A program made the translations under genes and the position numbers. From Amycolatopsis sp. 2-15 (GTDB taxonomy: Bacteria > Actinomycetota > Actinomycetes > Mycobacteriales > Pseudonocardiaceae): 64,000 bases of DNA. The notes under the pieces are model-generated. The model saw only the letters and a list, made by a program, of their open reading frames with translations, ran no database searches and was not told the origin of the DNA. The DNA lies in assembly GCF_030285625.1 (NCBI RefSeq), contig NZ_CP127294.1, positions 124,001 to 188,000 on the forward strand. Direction: 5' to 3'. Shown piece by piece: positions 49,247 through 56,750 of the stretch (its first letter is position 1; each line of letters begins with the position of its first letter).

Positions 49247-49279
49247 TCAGGCGGAAAGCGTCCAGTTGTTGTCGCGCAC
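49247..49279 (-). CDS. Micro-ORF 9 of array: VRDNNWTLSA
   Basis: GTG start, 10 residues, the longest, and first in the direction of transcription. Ribosome-binding site GAGGAGG. The frame stays open upstream, so it could also be the C-terminus of a longer ORF (for example from GTG 49441, 64 aa), although that start lacks a properly spaced ribosome-binding site. Confidence 0.55.
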   Translation of the reverse strand: MRDNNWTLSA

Positions 49280-49335
49280 CGTCGTCACCTCCTCGCCGGG
49301 GCCGCGCCGACCGGCGGTTTCGCGGAGCCCGCCAG

Positions 49336-49359
49336 TCACCGATCGTGGTTGTCGCACGT
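49336..49359 (-). pseudogene. Possible decayed tenth copy of the micro-ORF
   Basis: The minus strand reads ACG TGC GAC AAC CAC GAT CGG TGA, i.e. T-C-D-N-H-D-R-stop, aligned with R-D-N-N-W-(T)-R but with Trp lost and no start codon in the right place. The wider 49280-49571 spacer holds no other gene. An inverted repeat CCACT-N6-AGTGG (49422-49437) and a GGGAGG box lie in it, and the promoters of the array and of the cyclase gene must be here. Confidence 0.35.
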
Positions 49360-49571
49360 CAGTGGCTTCAGTGGCCGGAGACCGCGGATTCCCAGGTACG
49401 CCAAGGAATCGCGGCGGGCCACCACTACGCTCAGTGGTCACCTCCCTCTGCGCGGGCCGGGCACTGGGCTGTCCGGGCGAAATTCCCCGGCCAGGTCCCA
49501 GAGTCCGGACCACGGGCGGCACACGGCGCGCCCCGTCGTTTACGGTAGAAGCCAACCGGGTGAGGTGAAGA

Positions 49572-50867
49572 GTGCGCGGACGAGCAAACCGGTCTGCCGG
49601 ATGGTTCACGGGCTGGCGCCTTTGGCGGTTGCCCTCGCATGTCCGCACTTATGTGCTCCTCGTCAACTTCCTGGCGATCCTGGCGTCGGTGAGCACCGCG
49701 TGGCTGGTGCCGGTGCACCAGCAGGACCTGATCCGCTTCGGCGTGCTGGCCGTGTGCGCGGCCGCCGCCATCGAGGCCACGCGCCACATCGAGCGCCAGC
49801 GCGAGTACAACCGCGCGCCCACGGTCGCCTACGTCGACACCAAGGCCGTGTGGAGCATCGCGGCCGTGGTGGCGCTGCCGGCCGTGCTGGCCACGGCGAT
49901 GGTCGTGTTCACCTACGCGATGGCGTGGTGGCGGGTCTGGCCGCGCGAACGGCCGGTGCTCCCCCACCGCTGGATCTTCTCCGCCGCGACTGTGCTGTGC
50001 GGCACGCAGGCGGCGGTCGCCGTGCTCGCGCTGGGCATGCACCACTACCCCGGCGTGCCGGCCGCGGGGTTCCTGCCCGGCCTCACCGACCTGGTCGTCA
50101 TCATCTTCGCGGCCGCCCTGCGCTGGGCCATCAACACGGCGCTGGTGATGGTCGCCATCGCGCTCTCCAGCCCGCCACGCTCGCTGTCGGACCTGTTCTC
50201 CGGCTTCGGCGACCAGCTGCTGGAAGCCGGCGCGATCGGCCTCGGCCTGGTCACCGCCGCACTGCTCCTGCTGGCCAATCCGCTGGTGCTCACCGGTGTG
50301 GTCGTGGCGCTGGTGGCGCTGCACCGCGGCCTGCTGCTCGCGCAGTTCCAGCGCGACGCGCGCACCGACGTGACGACCGGCCTGGCCACCAAACGCTGGT
50401 GGCGCACGCTCGCCGAGCAGTACCTCGAGCGCGCCCGCACGGGCAACGGCACCGTCGGCGTGCTGCTGCTCGACCTCGACCACTTCAAGGCCATCAACGA
50501 CACCTACGGCCACCCGACCGGCGACATCGTGCTGCGCGAGATCGCCATGGCGCTGCGCAGCGAGGTGCGCGACCAGGACATCTGCGGCCGCTGGGGCGGC
50601 GAGGAGTTCGCGATCGTGCTGCCCAACGTGCCGACGATGGAGCACCTCGGCCAGCTCGCCGACCGCATCCGCCGGCGCATCCCGCAGGTCGTCGTGCCCC
50701 TGTCCGAGCGGGACACCGTGATCAGCGACCTGACCGTGTCGATCGGCTGCGCGCTCTACCCGGCCGAGCACCTCACGGGCGTCGACGACGTGCTGGTCGC
50801 CACCGACACCGCCCTGTACCGGGCGAAGCAGGCGGGCCGCAACCGCGTGGAGCTCGCCACACACTGA
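49572..50867 (+). CDS. Membrane diguanylate cyclase (GGDEF)
   Basis: GTG at 49572 gives 431 aa. The N-terminal 250 residues contain about six to eight predicted membrane segments (TYVLLVNFLAILASVSTAWL, LVVIIFAAALRWAINTALVM). The C-terminal GGDEF domain has LDLDHFKAINDTYGH, the active-site loop GGEEF (residues 342-346) and an I-site RDQD (333-336) exactly five residues before it, so the enzyme is probably active and product-inhibited. It makes cyclic di-GMP. It heads an operon with three small proteins of the YbjQ-like theme and is divergent from the micro-ORF array. Confidence 0.93.
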   Translation: MRGRANRSAGWFTGWRLWRLPSHVRTYVLLVNFLAILASVSTAWLVPVHQQDLIRFGVLAVCAAAAIEATRHIERQREYNRAPTVAYVDTKAVWSIAAVVALPAVLATAMVVFTYAMAWWRVWPRERPVLPHRWIFSAATVLCGTQAAVAVLALGMHHYPGVPAAGFLPGLTDLVVIIFAAALRWAINTALVMVAIALSSPPRSLSDLFSGFGDQLLEAGAIGLGLVTAALLLLANPLVLTGVVVALVALHRGLLLAQFQRDARTDVTTGLATKRWWRTLAEQYLERARTGNGTVGVLLLDLDHFKAINDTYGHPTGDIVLREIAMALRSEVRDQDICGRWGGEEFAIVLPNVPTMEHLGQLADRIRRRIPQVVVPLSERDTVISDLTVSIGCALYPAEHLTGVDDVLVATDTALYRAKQAGRNRVELATH

Positions 50868-50965
50868 AGGACGTACCGGACAACCCCGCCTTCTCGTTCC
50901 GACTTCGCCTCCCCCGCGTGCCACGATGGACGCTGAGGGCCGCCGAGGCCCGCGAGGAGGTCCGA

Positions 50966-51766
50966 GTGCCCGACTGGGATGGCCGTGGACTGCCGCCGGT
51001 CGCGCGGGCGCGCGTCGACCGGTTCGCTTCGTCCGGCCTGCGCACCTCACTGCTGAGCGTCCCCGGCGCGATCGGCGCGGAAGTCGCCGGATTCACCCCC
51101 GTGGGGGAGGTCATGGGTTGCGTCGTGGAGCGCCTCGGCTGGACCTCCGGCTTCGGCATCACACCCAACCAGCAGGCCGCCATCTACGCCGACGCGCTGC
51201 GTCAGGGCTACCGCACCGCGCTGGACCGGCTGCGCCTGGAGGCCGAGGCGATCGGCGCCGACGGCGTCCTCGGCATCACCACGTCCGTCACGCGGCTCGA
51301 CGAGACCATGCAGGAGTTCGTGGCGCTCGGCACCGCGGTGCGCGCCGAGACGCGGCAACGGCCGCGGCGCGTGTTCACCACCGAGCTGCCGGGCCAGGAC
51401 GTCGGCAAGCTGATGCAGGCCGGCTGGGTGCCCGCGGCCGTCGCGATCGGCATCTCCGCGCACACCACGTTCGACTACAACATGCAGTACCAGACCACGA
51501 TGTGGGCCGGGAACGTCGAGGTCGACGCCCACACCCGGCTCGTCACCGAGGTGCGAGCCGACGCGCGCAGCCAGTTCCGCAAGACCGTGCAGACCACCGG
51601 CGCCGACGGGGCGATCGTCTCGCGGATGTCGCTCGACACCTGGCAGCTGGGCGAGGTCGCCGTGGCCGGGGTGTCGAGCGTGTTCGGCACCGCCATCGCC
51701 CGTTTCCACAGCGGCAAATCCGCGCCCACGTCCGCGCTCACCATCCTGCCGCTGAACCGAGTTTGA
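50966..51766 (+). CDS. Tandem YbjQ-like (heavy-metal-binding-type) domain protein
   Basis: GTG at 50966 follows GAGGAGG with a 5-nt spacer and gives 266 aa. Two similar modules are visible: FTPVGEVMGCVVERLGW, DALRQGYRTALDRLRLEAEA, IGADGVLGITTSV in the first; FTTELPGQDVGKLMQAGWVP, TTGADGAIVSRMSL in the second. The G-A-D-G-V/I element is the hallmark of the YbjQ/DUF74 fold, often annotated as heavy-metal-binding. The metal claim is not established. It follows the cyclase gene by 98 nt and precedes a similar gene by 10 nt. Confidence 0.7.
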   Translation: MPDWDGRGLPPVARARVDRFASSGLRTSLLSVPGAIGAEVAGFTPVGEVMGCVVERLGWTSGFGITPNQQAAIYADALRQGYRTALDRLRLEAEAIGADGVLGITTSVTRLDETMQEFVALGTAVRAETRQRPRRVFTTELPGQDVGKLMQAGWVPAAVAIGISAHTTFDYNMQYQTTMWAGNVEVDAHTRLVTEVRADARSQFRKTVQTTGADGAIVSRMSLDTWQLGEVAVAGVSSVFGTAIARFHSGKSAPTSALTILPLNRV

Positions 51767-51776
51767 AGGAGGCCCT

Positions 51777-52595
51777 GTGACGACCACGGACCCCGCCGCA
51801 CAGCAGATCCCGGAAGATGCGATGCGCCGGCTCGCCGAGATGCGGCCGGGACAGGCGACGAGCCTGTTCACGTCCGACCTGAGCGTGAACGAGTTCCTCC
51901 TCGTGCGCGAGGCCGGCTTCCGCCCGCTGGGCCTGGTGCTCGGATCGAGCATCTACCACGTCGGGTTCCAGATGGGACGCTGGAGCAAGAACCAGGAGAT
52001 GGACCGCCTGTCGGCCGCGATGTACCACGCGCGCGAGCTCGCGATGACGCGCATGGAGACCGAGGCCGACCTGCTGGGCGCCGACGGGATCGTGGCCGTG
52101 CGCCTGGAGATCGAGTTCAAGGAGTTTGGCAGCGACCTGGCCGAGTTCATCGCCGTGGGCACCGCGGTGAAGGCCGACGAGCCCGGCGAGTGGCGCAACA
52201 ACACCGGCAAGCCGTTCACGTCCGATCTGTCCGGCCAGGACTTCTGGACGCTCGTGCAGGCCGGGTACGCGCCGCTGGGCATGGTGATGGGCACCTGCGT
52301 CTATCACATCGCACACCAGCGCTTCCGCCAGGCGATGAGCAACATCGGGCAGAACGTGGAGATCCCGCAGTACACCGAGGCCCTCTACGACGCGCGTGAG
52401 CTGGCGATGTCACGCATGCAGGCCGAGGCCGAGCAGCTGCACGCCGAGGGCATCGTGGGGGTGCAGTTGCTGTCACTGCCGCATCGATGGGGCGGGCACA
52501 CGACGGAGTTCTTCGCCATCGGCACTGCCGTGAAGCCACTGCGCCCCGACCACCGCATCACCAAGCCGCAGCTCGTGCTGCCCCTCACCGACTGA
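51777..52595 (+). CDS. Tandem YbjQ-like domain protein
   Basis: GTG at 51777 follows AAGGAGG and gives 272 aa. The two modules share LSVNEFLLVREAGFRPLGLV / SGQDFWTLVQAGYAPLGMVM, SSIYHVG / TCVYHIA, ARELAMTRMETEADLLGADG / ARELAMSRMQAEAEQLHAEG and EFIAVGTAVK / EFFAIGTAVK, a clear internal duplication. It is a paralogue of the upstream product. Function is unknown; tight coupling to a diguanylate-cyclase gene suggests a signalling-related role. Confidence 0.78.
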   Translation: MTTTDPAAQQIPEDAMRRLAEMRPGQATSLFTSDLSVNEFLLVREAGFRPLGLVLGSSIYHVGFQMGRWSKNQEMDRLSAAMYHARELAMTRMETEADLLGADGIVAVRLEIEFKEFGSDLAEFIAVGTAVKADEPGEWRNNTGKPFTSDLSGQDFWTLVQAGYAPLGMVMGTCVYHIAHQRFRQAMSNIGQNVEIPQYTEALYDARELAMSRMQAEAEQLHAEGIVGVQLLSLPHRWGGHTTEFFAIGTAVKPLRPDHRITKPQLVLPLTD

Positions 52596-53011
52596 TGTCC
52601 GGGTCAGAGCTCGGCCCGGCCGGCGAATTCCATCTCCTGGTGGCCGCGCTGCGCGCCGATCGCGCCGACGTCGAGTCCTACACGCGTGTGCTGTCCGAGA
52701 CCCTCGGCTCCGCTCTCCCGCCGGGCATGGTCGAGATCGACCGGCGGCGCAGCTTCGCCGACCGCGTGGCCGGGCGCCTCGGGCAGCCGGTGGAGGTACG
52801 CGTGTCGACGCCGCACCAGCTGCTCGTGCTCACGGCCGGGCGGTCCGGTGGGGTCACGGGTGAGATTCGCCAGGTGGTGCGCGGGGTCGTGATCAGCCGG
52901 CGGGACACCGACGTCGAGGAATGGGTGACGGTGCTCGCCGAGGAGCTGCAGGCGCTGGCTTCGCGGGATGCGAAGGCGCGGGAGGCCTTGTCGCGATTTC
53001 TCGGCAGCTGA
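52595..53011 (+). CDS. Small hypothetical protein of the cyclase operon
   Basis: ATG at 52595 overlaps the previous stop by one base (TGATG). The 138-aa product begins GPAGEFHLLVAALRADRADV and has a beta-rich middle (VSTPHQLLVLTAGRSGGVTG, EIRQVVRGVVISRRDTDVEE) and a helical end. No known motif was recognised. It is the last gene of the cyclase/YbjQ-like operon. Confidence 0.7.
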   Translation: MSGSELGPAGEFHLLVAALRADRADVESYTRVLSETLGSALPPGMVEIDRRRSFADRVAGRLGQPVEVRVSTPHQLLVLTAGRSGGVTGEIRQVVRGVVISRRDTDVEEWVTVLAEELQALASRDAKAREALSRFLGS

Positions 53012-53084
53012 CGCCAGCCTTTTGACCAGCGTGGTTGAACCGCCGAACCTTGACCCGCCCGGTTTGCCCGGTTAGACATCGGGG

Positions 53085-53501
53085 ATGGACTGGACACTCG
53101 AGGTCGTCATCGTTCCCGTGTCCGATGTGGACCGCGCCAAGGCGTTCTACGGCGAGCAGTGCGGCTTCCACGTCGACCACGACACCGTGGTGGGGCCCGG
53201 CGCCCGAGTCGTGCAGCTGACCCCGCGCGGCTCCGGGTGCTCGATCGTTGTCGGCGAGGGCGTGGTGCCCCCGATGCCGCCCGGCTCGCTCAAGGGCCTG
53301 CAGCTCGTGGTCGCCGACCTGCCGCGCGCCCGCGAGACGCTGCTCGCGGGCGGCGTCGACGTCAGCGAGATCCAGCTCCTCGGGCCCGACCCGGCCACGG
53401 GCCGGCCCGAAGACCTCGACAACATCGGCTTCTTCCACTTCTCCGACCCCGACGGCAACGCCTGGGCCGTGCAGCAGATCTCGGCGCGCGGCAACAGTTA
53501 G
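53085..53501 (+). CDS. VOC-family (glyoxalase-like) protein
   Basis: The 138-aa product has two VOC modules: EVVIVPVSDVDRAKAFYGEQ, RVVQLTPRGSGCSIVVGEG and LKGLQLVVADLPRARETLLA, GFFHFSDPDGNAWAVQQI. The terminal Asp-Pro-Asp-Gly-Asn and Gln-Gln positions are typical of the uncharacterised actinobacterial group. It converges with the atypical SDR gene and overlaps it by 4 nt. Confidence 0.87.
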   Translation: MDWTLEVVIVPVSDVDRAKAFYGEQCGFHVDHDTVVGPGARVVQLTPRGSGCSIVVGEGVVPPMPPGSLKGLQLVVADLPRARETLLAGGVDVSEIQLLGPDPATGRPEDLDNIGFFHFSDPDGNAWAVQQISARGNS

Positions 53502-54253
53502 TCCACGAGTGCGCCACAGCTGACGTTGGCCGTCGCGGCGGTCATGGTGCGGGCGCGGTCGGAGGCCACGAACGCGGCGACCGCGCCGACGTCCGCGAGC
53601 GTCGCGGGCCGCCCGAGCAGGGTGGTTTTCGCGATCTCGTCCGTGACCGCGTCGGCGTGCGCGAAGTCCGCGGGGAGCGATTCGGGCACGCCACCGGACC
53701 GGAGGGTGACGGTGCGGACGCCGTAGCCGCCCAGCTCCGCGGCGAGCTGCCGGCGCATGGCCTCCAGCGCGGCGAACGCCACCTGCAGGCCGCCGACCGG
53801 GTGGGTGCGCACCGGGTCCCCGTCGCCGCCGAAGACGAGTACGACGCCGCCGCGCTGGCGCTTCATGTGGCGGCCGGCGGCGCGCATGGTGAGGAACGTG
53901 GTGCGCACGGCGGTGACCACGGGCTGTTCGTAGTCGGCCAAGGACATCTCCAGCAGCGGGGTGCCCTGCACGTCGCCGTGGGTGATGACGTTGACCGAGA
54001 TGTCGAGGCTGCCGCCGGCGGCGACCACGGCGTCGGCGTGCTGATCGACCGCCTGCTCGTCCAGGGCGTCGAGCTCCTCGACGTCGGCGCGCCCGCCCGC
54101 CGCGCGGATCTCGTCGGCGACCTTCTCGAGCTTCGCGCGCGTACGGCCGGCCAGGAAGACGCGCGCGCCCTCCTCGGCGAACCCGCGCGCGATGGCGCCG
54201 CCGATCGCTCCGCCACCGCCGTAGACCACTGCGTTCTTGCCTTCGAGCAGCAT
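53498..54253 (-). CDS. Atypical SDR lacking the YxxxK catalytic pair
   Basis: The 251-aa protein keeps the Rossmann start (NAVVYGGGGAIGGAIARGFA, with GRTRAK for NADP) and the SDR-like C-terminus, but the NNAG motif is SVNVITHG and the catalytic Tyr/Lys region is GGLQVAFAALEAMRRQLAAE, where Tyr and Lys align with Leu and Phe. It is therefore unlikely to be a classical dehydrogenase; it may bind nucleotide or have a different reaction. It lies between a VOC gene (convergent) and a quinone-reductase-type gene on the same strand. Confidence 0.82.
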   Translation of the reverse strand: MLLEGKNAVVYGGGGAIGGAIARGFAEEGARVFLAGRTRAKLEKVADEIRAAGGRADVEELDALDEQAVDQHADAVVAAGGSLDISVNVITHGDVQGTPLLEMSLADYEQPVVTAVRTTFLTMRAAGRHMKRQRGGVVLVFGGDGDPVRTHPVGGLQVAFAALEAMRRQLAAELGGYGVRTVTLRSGGVPESLPADFAHADAVTDEIAKTTLLGRPATLADVGAVAAFVASDRARTMTAATANVSCGALVD

Positions 54254-54304
54254 GGGCTCTCCGTTCGTCGGGTTCCGCTTCCACCCGTGCGTCGAACGAG
54301 GCGC

Positions 54305-55273
54305 TCACGAATCGACAGGATCCGCGACGTTTCTGACGACGAGCACGATCCGGCGCCCGTGCAGCTCACCGCGTTCCATCCGGCCGTGCGCGTCGGCCGC
54401 TTCGGCGAGCGGCACGCGCTCCACCACCCGCGGACGCAGGCCACCGGCGGCGAACCGCTCGTTCAGCGCCGCCGCCGCGTCGGCGAGCTCGGCGGCCGTC
54501 GCCCGGGAGATGACGAACCCGACCACGGACTGGTCGTTCAGGTACAGCTCACCGGCGGGCAGCACCGGACGGCTGCGCGGCCCCGCGAGCAGCACGATCC
54601 GACCGCGGAAACTCAGGTGTGCCACGGCGGTTTCGAGGTCGTTGGTGCCGGAAGTGTCCACGAAGAGGTCGATGCCGTCCGGCAGGTCGGTCCTGCGGTA
54701 GTCCAGCGCCACGTCGGCGCCGCGGGACAGGCAATGGCCCAGATCCGCCGCCGACGCCGTGGCCACCACTCGCGCACCCGCCGCGGCGGCGAGCTCGATC
54801 AACGCGGTCCCGACGTTGCCGCCACCCCCGACGACCAGCACGGTCTGGCCCGCGCGCAACCCACCGTGCGTGAACAACGCCAGGTACGCCGTGGTCGCGG
54901 GATGCAGCACGGCCACGGCGTCGAACGGATCGACCCCGGCGGGCAGGCGGTACAGCCGATCCGCCGCCACTGCCACGCGTTCGGCCGCCGCGCCCTGCCG
55001 TCCGCCGTGCCCGAGGCTGTTGCCCCACACCGTCTCCCCGGCCGCGAACCCGTTCGCCGCGTCCACGACGTGGCCGACGAAATCGCGCCCCAGCACGAGC
55101 GGCCACGGCCCCGGCACCGGCCACATCCCGTTGCGCACGAACGTGTCCACGGGGTTCACGGTGCTCACGACGACGTCGACGAGCACCTCACCGAGCGCCG
55201 GCACGGGATCGGGGAGCTCGCCGAAGCGGATTTCCTCGACTGGGCCGGGCTTCCCGACGAACGCAGCCTTCAC
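54305..55273 (-). CDS. Zinc-independent quinone oxidoreductase (MDR family)
   Basis: The 322-aa protein has the GroES-like fold (GEVLVDVVVSTVNPVDTFVR, VLGRDFVGHVVDAA) and nucleotide loop TVLVVGGGGNVGTALIELAA. Structural- and catalytic-zinc ligands are absent, placing it with quinone reductases or enoyl reductases. The STVNPVD and GRDFVG motifs match the QOR group. It runs in the same direction as the atypical SDR, 51 nt upstream. Confidence 0.9.
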   Translation of the reverse strand: MKAAFVGKPGPVEEIRFGELPDPVPALGEVLVDVVVSTVNPVDTFVRNGMWPVPGPWPLVLGRDFVGHVVDAANGFAAGETVWGNSLGHGGRQGAAAERVAVAADRLYRLPAGVDPFDAVAVLHPATTAYLALFTHGGLRAGQTVLVVGGGGNVGTALIELAAAAGARVVATASAADLGHCLSRGADVALDYRRTDLPDGIDLFVDTSGTNDLETAVAHLSFRGRIVLLAGPRSRPVLPAGELYLNDQSVVGFVISRATAAELADAAAALNERFAAGGLRPRVVERVPLAEAADAHGRMERGELHGRRIVLVVRNVADPVDS

Positions 55274-55808
55274 TCAGGCGAAGCTACCAGCGGTGAGGAT
55301 CGCGTGGCCCTGGCTGTCACTGCGTAATCCAGCGCTTCTTCCGTGAAGTCGCGACCTACCTTCAACAGCTGGTGTATCAGCGCTGCCGGGAATCTTTCGC
55401 GAGAACTCGGCATGTCATCAAGGAGAACTGCGGGGCCCTCGATGTCCTTGCTCACGGTGACCGTGCGGAGCCTGCACCTGAATTCTTCCACGACACAGAC
55501 CGCATTAACCCCCAGGTTCAGCAGCTGCTGGGCGACCGCGTCGACGTCGGCGGGACCGTCCGGATCGGACAGTCTGGAACAGGACGACCTGCGTCACTAC
55601 AGCGAGACCGTGCGGCCGTACCTGCAGGCCAAGCGCCGTTACGAGGACGAGGCGCACGAGTTGTACTGCCAGTACGACCTGTTGCGAGGCCGCAACGCCC
55701 CCGCGCCACTCGCCGACTGAGGACGGCGGTGTCCGCGCACGGTCCACGAGACCGCCGGCGGACACCGCACGGCCCGCGACTCGAGAACCGAGCCGCGGTT
55801 TCTCCGTG
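55274..55808. other. Degenerate region with fragments on both strands
   Basis: No complete gene is convincing. On the plus strand the last 45 or so codons before TGA at 55718-55720 look coding (EQDDLRHYSETVRPYLQAKR, RYEDEAHELYCQYDLLRGR), but the upstream frame decays. On the minus strand a segment around 55570-55270 (DVDAVAQQLLNLGVNAVCVV, RERFPAALIHQLLKVGRDF) is also gene-like but lacks a start. The stretch may hold two eroded gene ends that overlap tail to tail. Confidence 0.4.
55726..55768. terminator. Inverted repeat, possible terminator
   Basis: GCGGTGTCCGC (55726-55736) and GCGGACACCGC (55758-55768) are perfect 11-bp arms with a 21-nt loop, just after the plus-strand stop at 55720. No T-tract. 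Confidence 0.4.
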
Positions 55809-56681
55809 CTACGGCCGGACGGCGCCCATGGGGTTCGGGATCGGCAGGCCACCCGCGTCGACGACCGCGCGGCTGAGGGGTTCGGCCAGCTCCAGCGCGC
55901 GGTCCACGGCGGCCGGGCCGAGCGCGTCGAGCGGGTCGGTGGCCAGGCGGTCGGTCATCTCCTCGACGTCGTGGCGGACGGCGGCACCGCTCGCCGTGAG
56001 CCGGCCGGCGGAGTCGAGGAGGCCACGGGAAAGCAGGCGCGCCGTCGACCCGGCCCACTCCTCGTCGGTCCAGCCGCGGGCGCGTTGGACGAGCTCGCGG
56101 GTCGTGGCGCCGGCGGCGATGTGGGTGAGGCTCGCGTCGAGACCGGACAGCCCGGCGGACACACCGGCGAGCACGTGGCCGTCGCCGCGGTGTTCCCGCA
56201 GGGCGCAGGTGGCGAGCCAGAGGCGGGCGAGCGGACGGTCGGGGGGTTCGGCCGACGCCCACGCCGCAGCGAGCGGACGGCCGTCGAAGCGGCAGCCGGC
56301 GACGGCGCGTTCGAGCAGCACGGCCAGTTCGTCGAGTTCGGCGAGTTCGGCGCCCGGCGGCAGCAACCGCGTCAAAGCGGCTTCCACGGCGAGAATCCGG
56401 CTCTGCAGCACGTCTTCCGGCTTCGCGAACGTCCACGCGTCGGGCAGGGCGCGCGCAACCATCCCCGGCGCGAAGCCGTAGAACATCGACGTGACCGGCC
56501 CCGGCCCGATCGGGCCCAGTGGCGCCGCGCGGCCCGCGAAGTACCCCATCCACCAGCCGCGCAGGCCCACTTCCTTCGCCGCCGCGGCGGGCTCGGGTGC
56601 GAAGTAGACGACGGCGTGCAGCGGCTCCAGCGCGACCCAGAACCGCCTGGCCAGGCTCGAATTCGGCTCCAGGACGACCAT
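55809..56681 (-). CDS. SCO6745-family helical protein
   Basis: ATG at 56681 gives 290 aa. It matches the actinobacterial SCO6745 group: LHAVVYFAPEPAAAAKEVGL, GWWMGYFAGRAAPLGPIGPG, VTSMFYGFAPGMVARALPDA and a C-terminal winged-helix-like part (HIAAGATTRELVQRARGWTD, ARLLSRGLLDSAGRLTASGA). The N-terminal FYGFxP motif is the family signature. Function is unknown; the C-terminal half resembles a DNA-binding wHTH. It stands alone. Confidence 0.82.
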   Translation of the reverse strand: MVVLEPNSSLARRFWVALEPLHAVVYFAPEPAAAAKEVGLRGWWMGYFAGRAAPLGPIGPGPVTSMFYGFAPGMVARALPDAWTFAKPEDVLQSRILAVEAALTRLLPPGAELAELDELAVLLERAVAGCRFDGRPLAAAWASAEPPDRPLARLWLATCALREHRGDGHVLAGVSAGLSGLDASLTHIAAGATTRELVQRARGWTDEEWAGSTARLLSRGLLDSAGRLTASGAAVRHDVEEMTDRLATDPLDALGPAAVDRALELAEPLSRAVVDAGGLPIPNPMGAVRP

Positions 56682-56702
56682 GCCGGTCAGCGTACGCACG
56701 AC

Positions 56703-56736
56703 GAAGGCCCCTTCACCGCGCGGTGAAGGGGCCTTC
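56703..56736. terminator. Perfect 16-bp hairpin terminator
   Basis: Arms 56703-56718 and 56721-56736 are perfectly complementary around CG. It follows the S1 protease stop (56751, minus) by 15 nt and precedes the SCO6745 start. It has no T-tract, like other actinomycete terminators. Confidence 0.8.
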
Positions 56737-56750
56737 GAGTAAACCGATTG

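Larger units (their letters stand above)
48635..49279 (-). repeat. Array of nine micro-ORFs with the theme (M/V)RDNNWT(R)
   Basis: Nine copies of a CGNGACAACAACTGG-type core occur on the minus strand with an average period of about 75 bp and irregular spacers of 39-80 bp. Each copy is a complete short ORF: a purine-rich Shine-Dalgarno (GGAG or GGGGG) 6-9 nt before a GTG (ATG once), 6-10 codons, then TGA. Third-position changes dominate at Arg (CGT, CGC, CGG) and Thr (ACG, ACC, ACT). Spacers are unrelated to each other. There are no cas genes and the repeats are not palindromic. I do not know a described family that matches. Confidence 0.8.

Noticed and set aside
48635..49279. CRISPR-like array of short repeats
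   Set aside because: The conserved core is only about 15-17 bp and not palindromic, spacers vary from 39 to 80 bp, there are no cas genes, and each repeat is a complete ORF with a ribosome-binding site.
49091..51766. Single 891-codon ORF
   Set aside because: It crosses the cyclase gene in another frame; only the part from GTG 50966, which has a good ribosome-binding site, is a gene.
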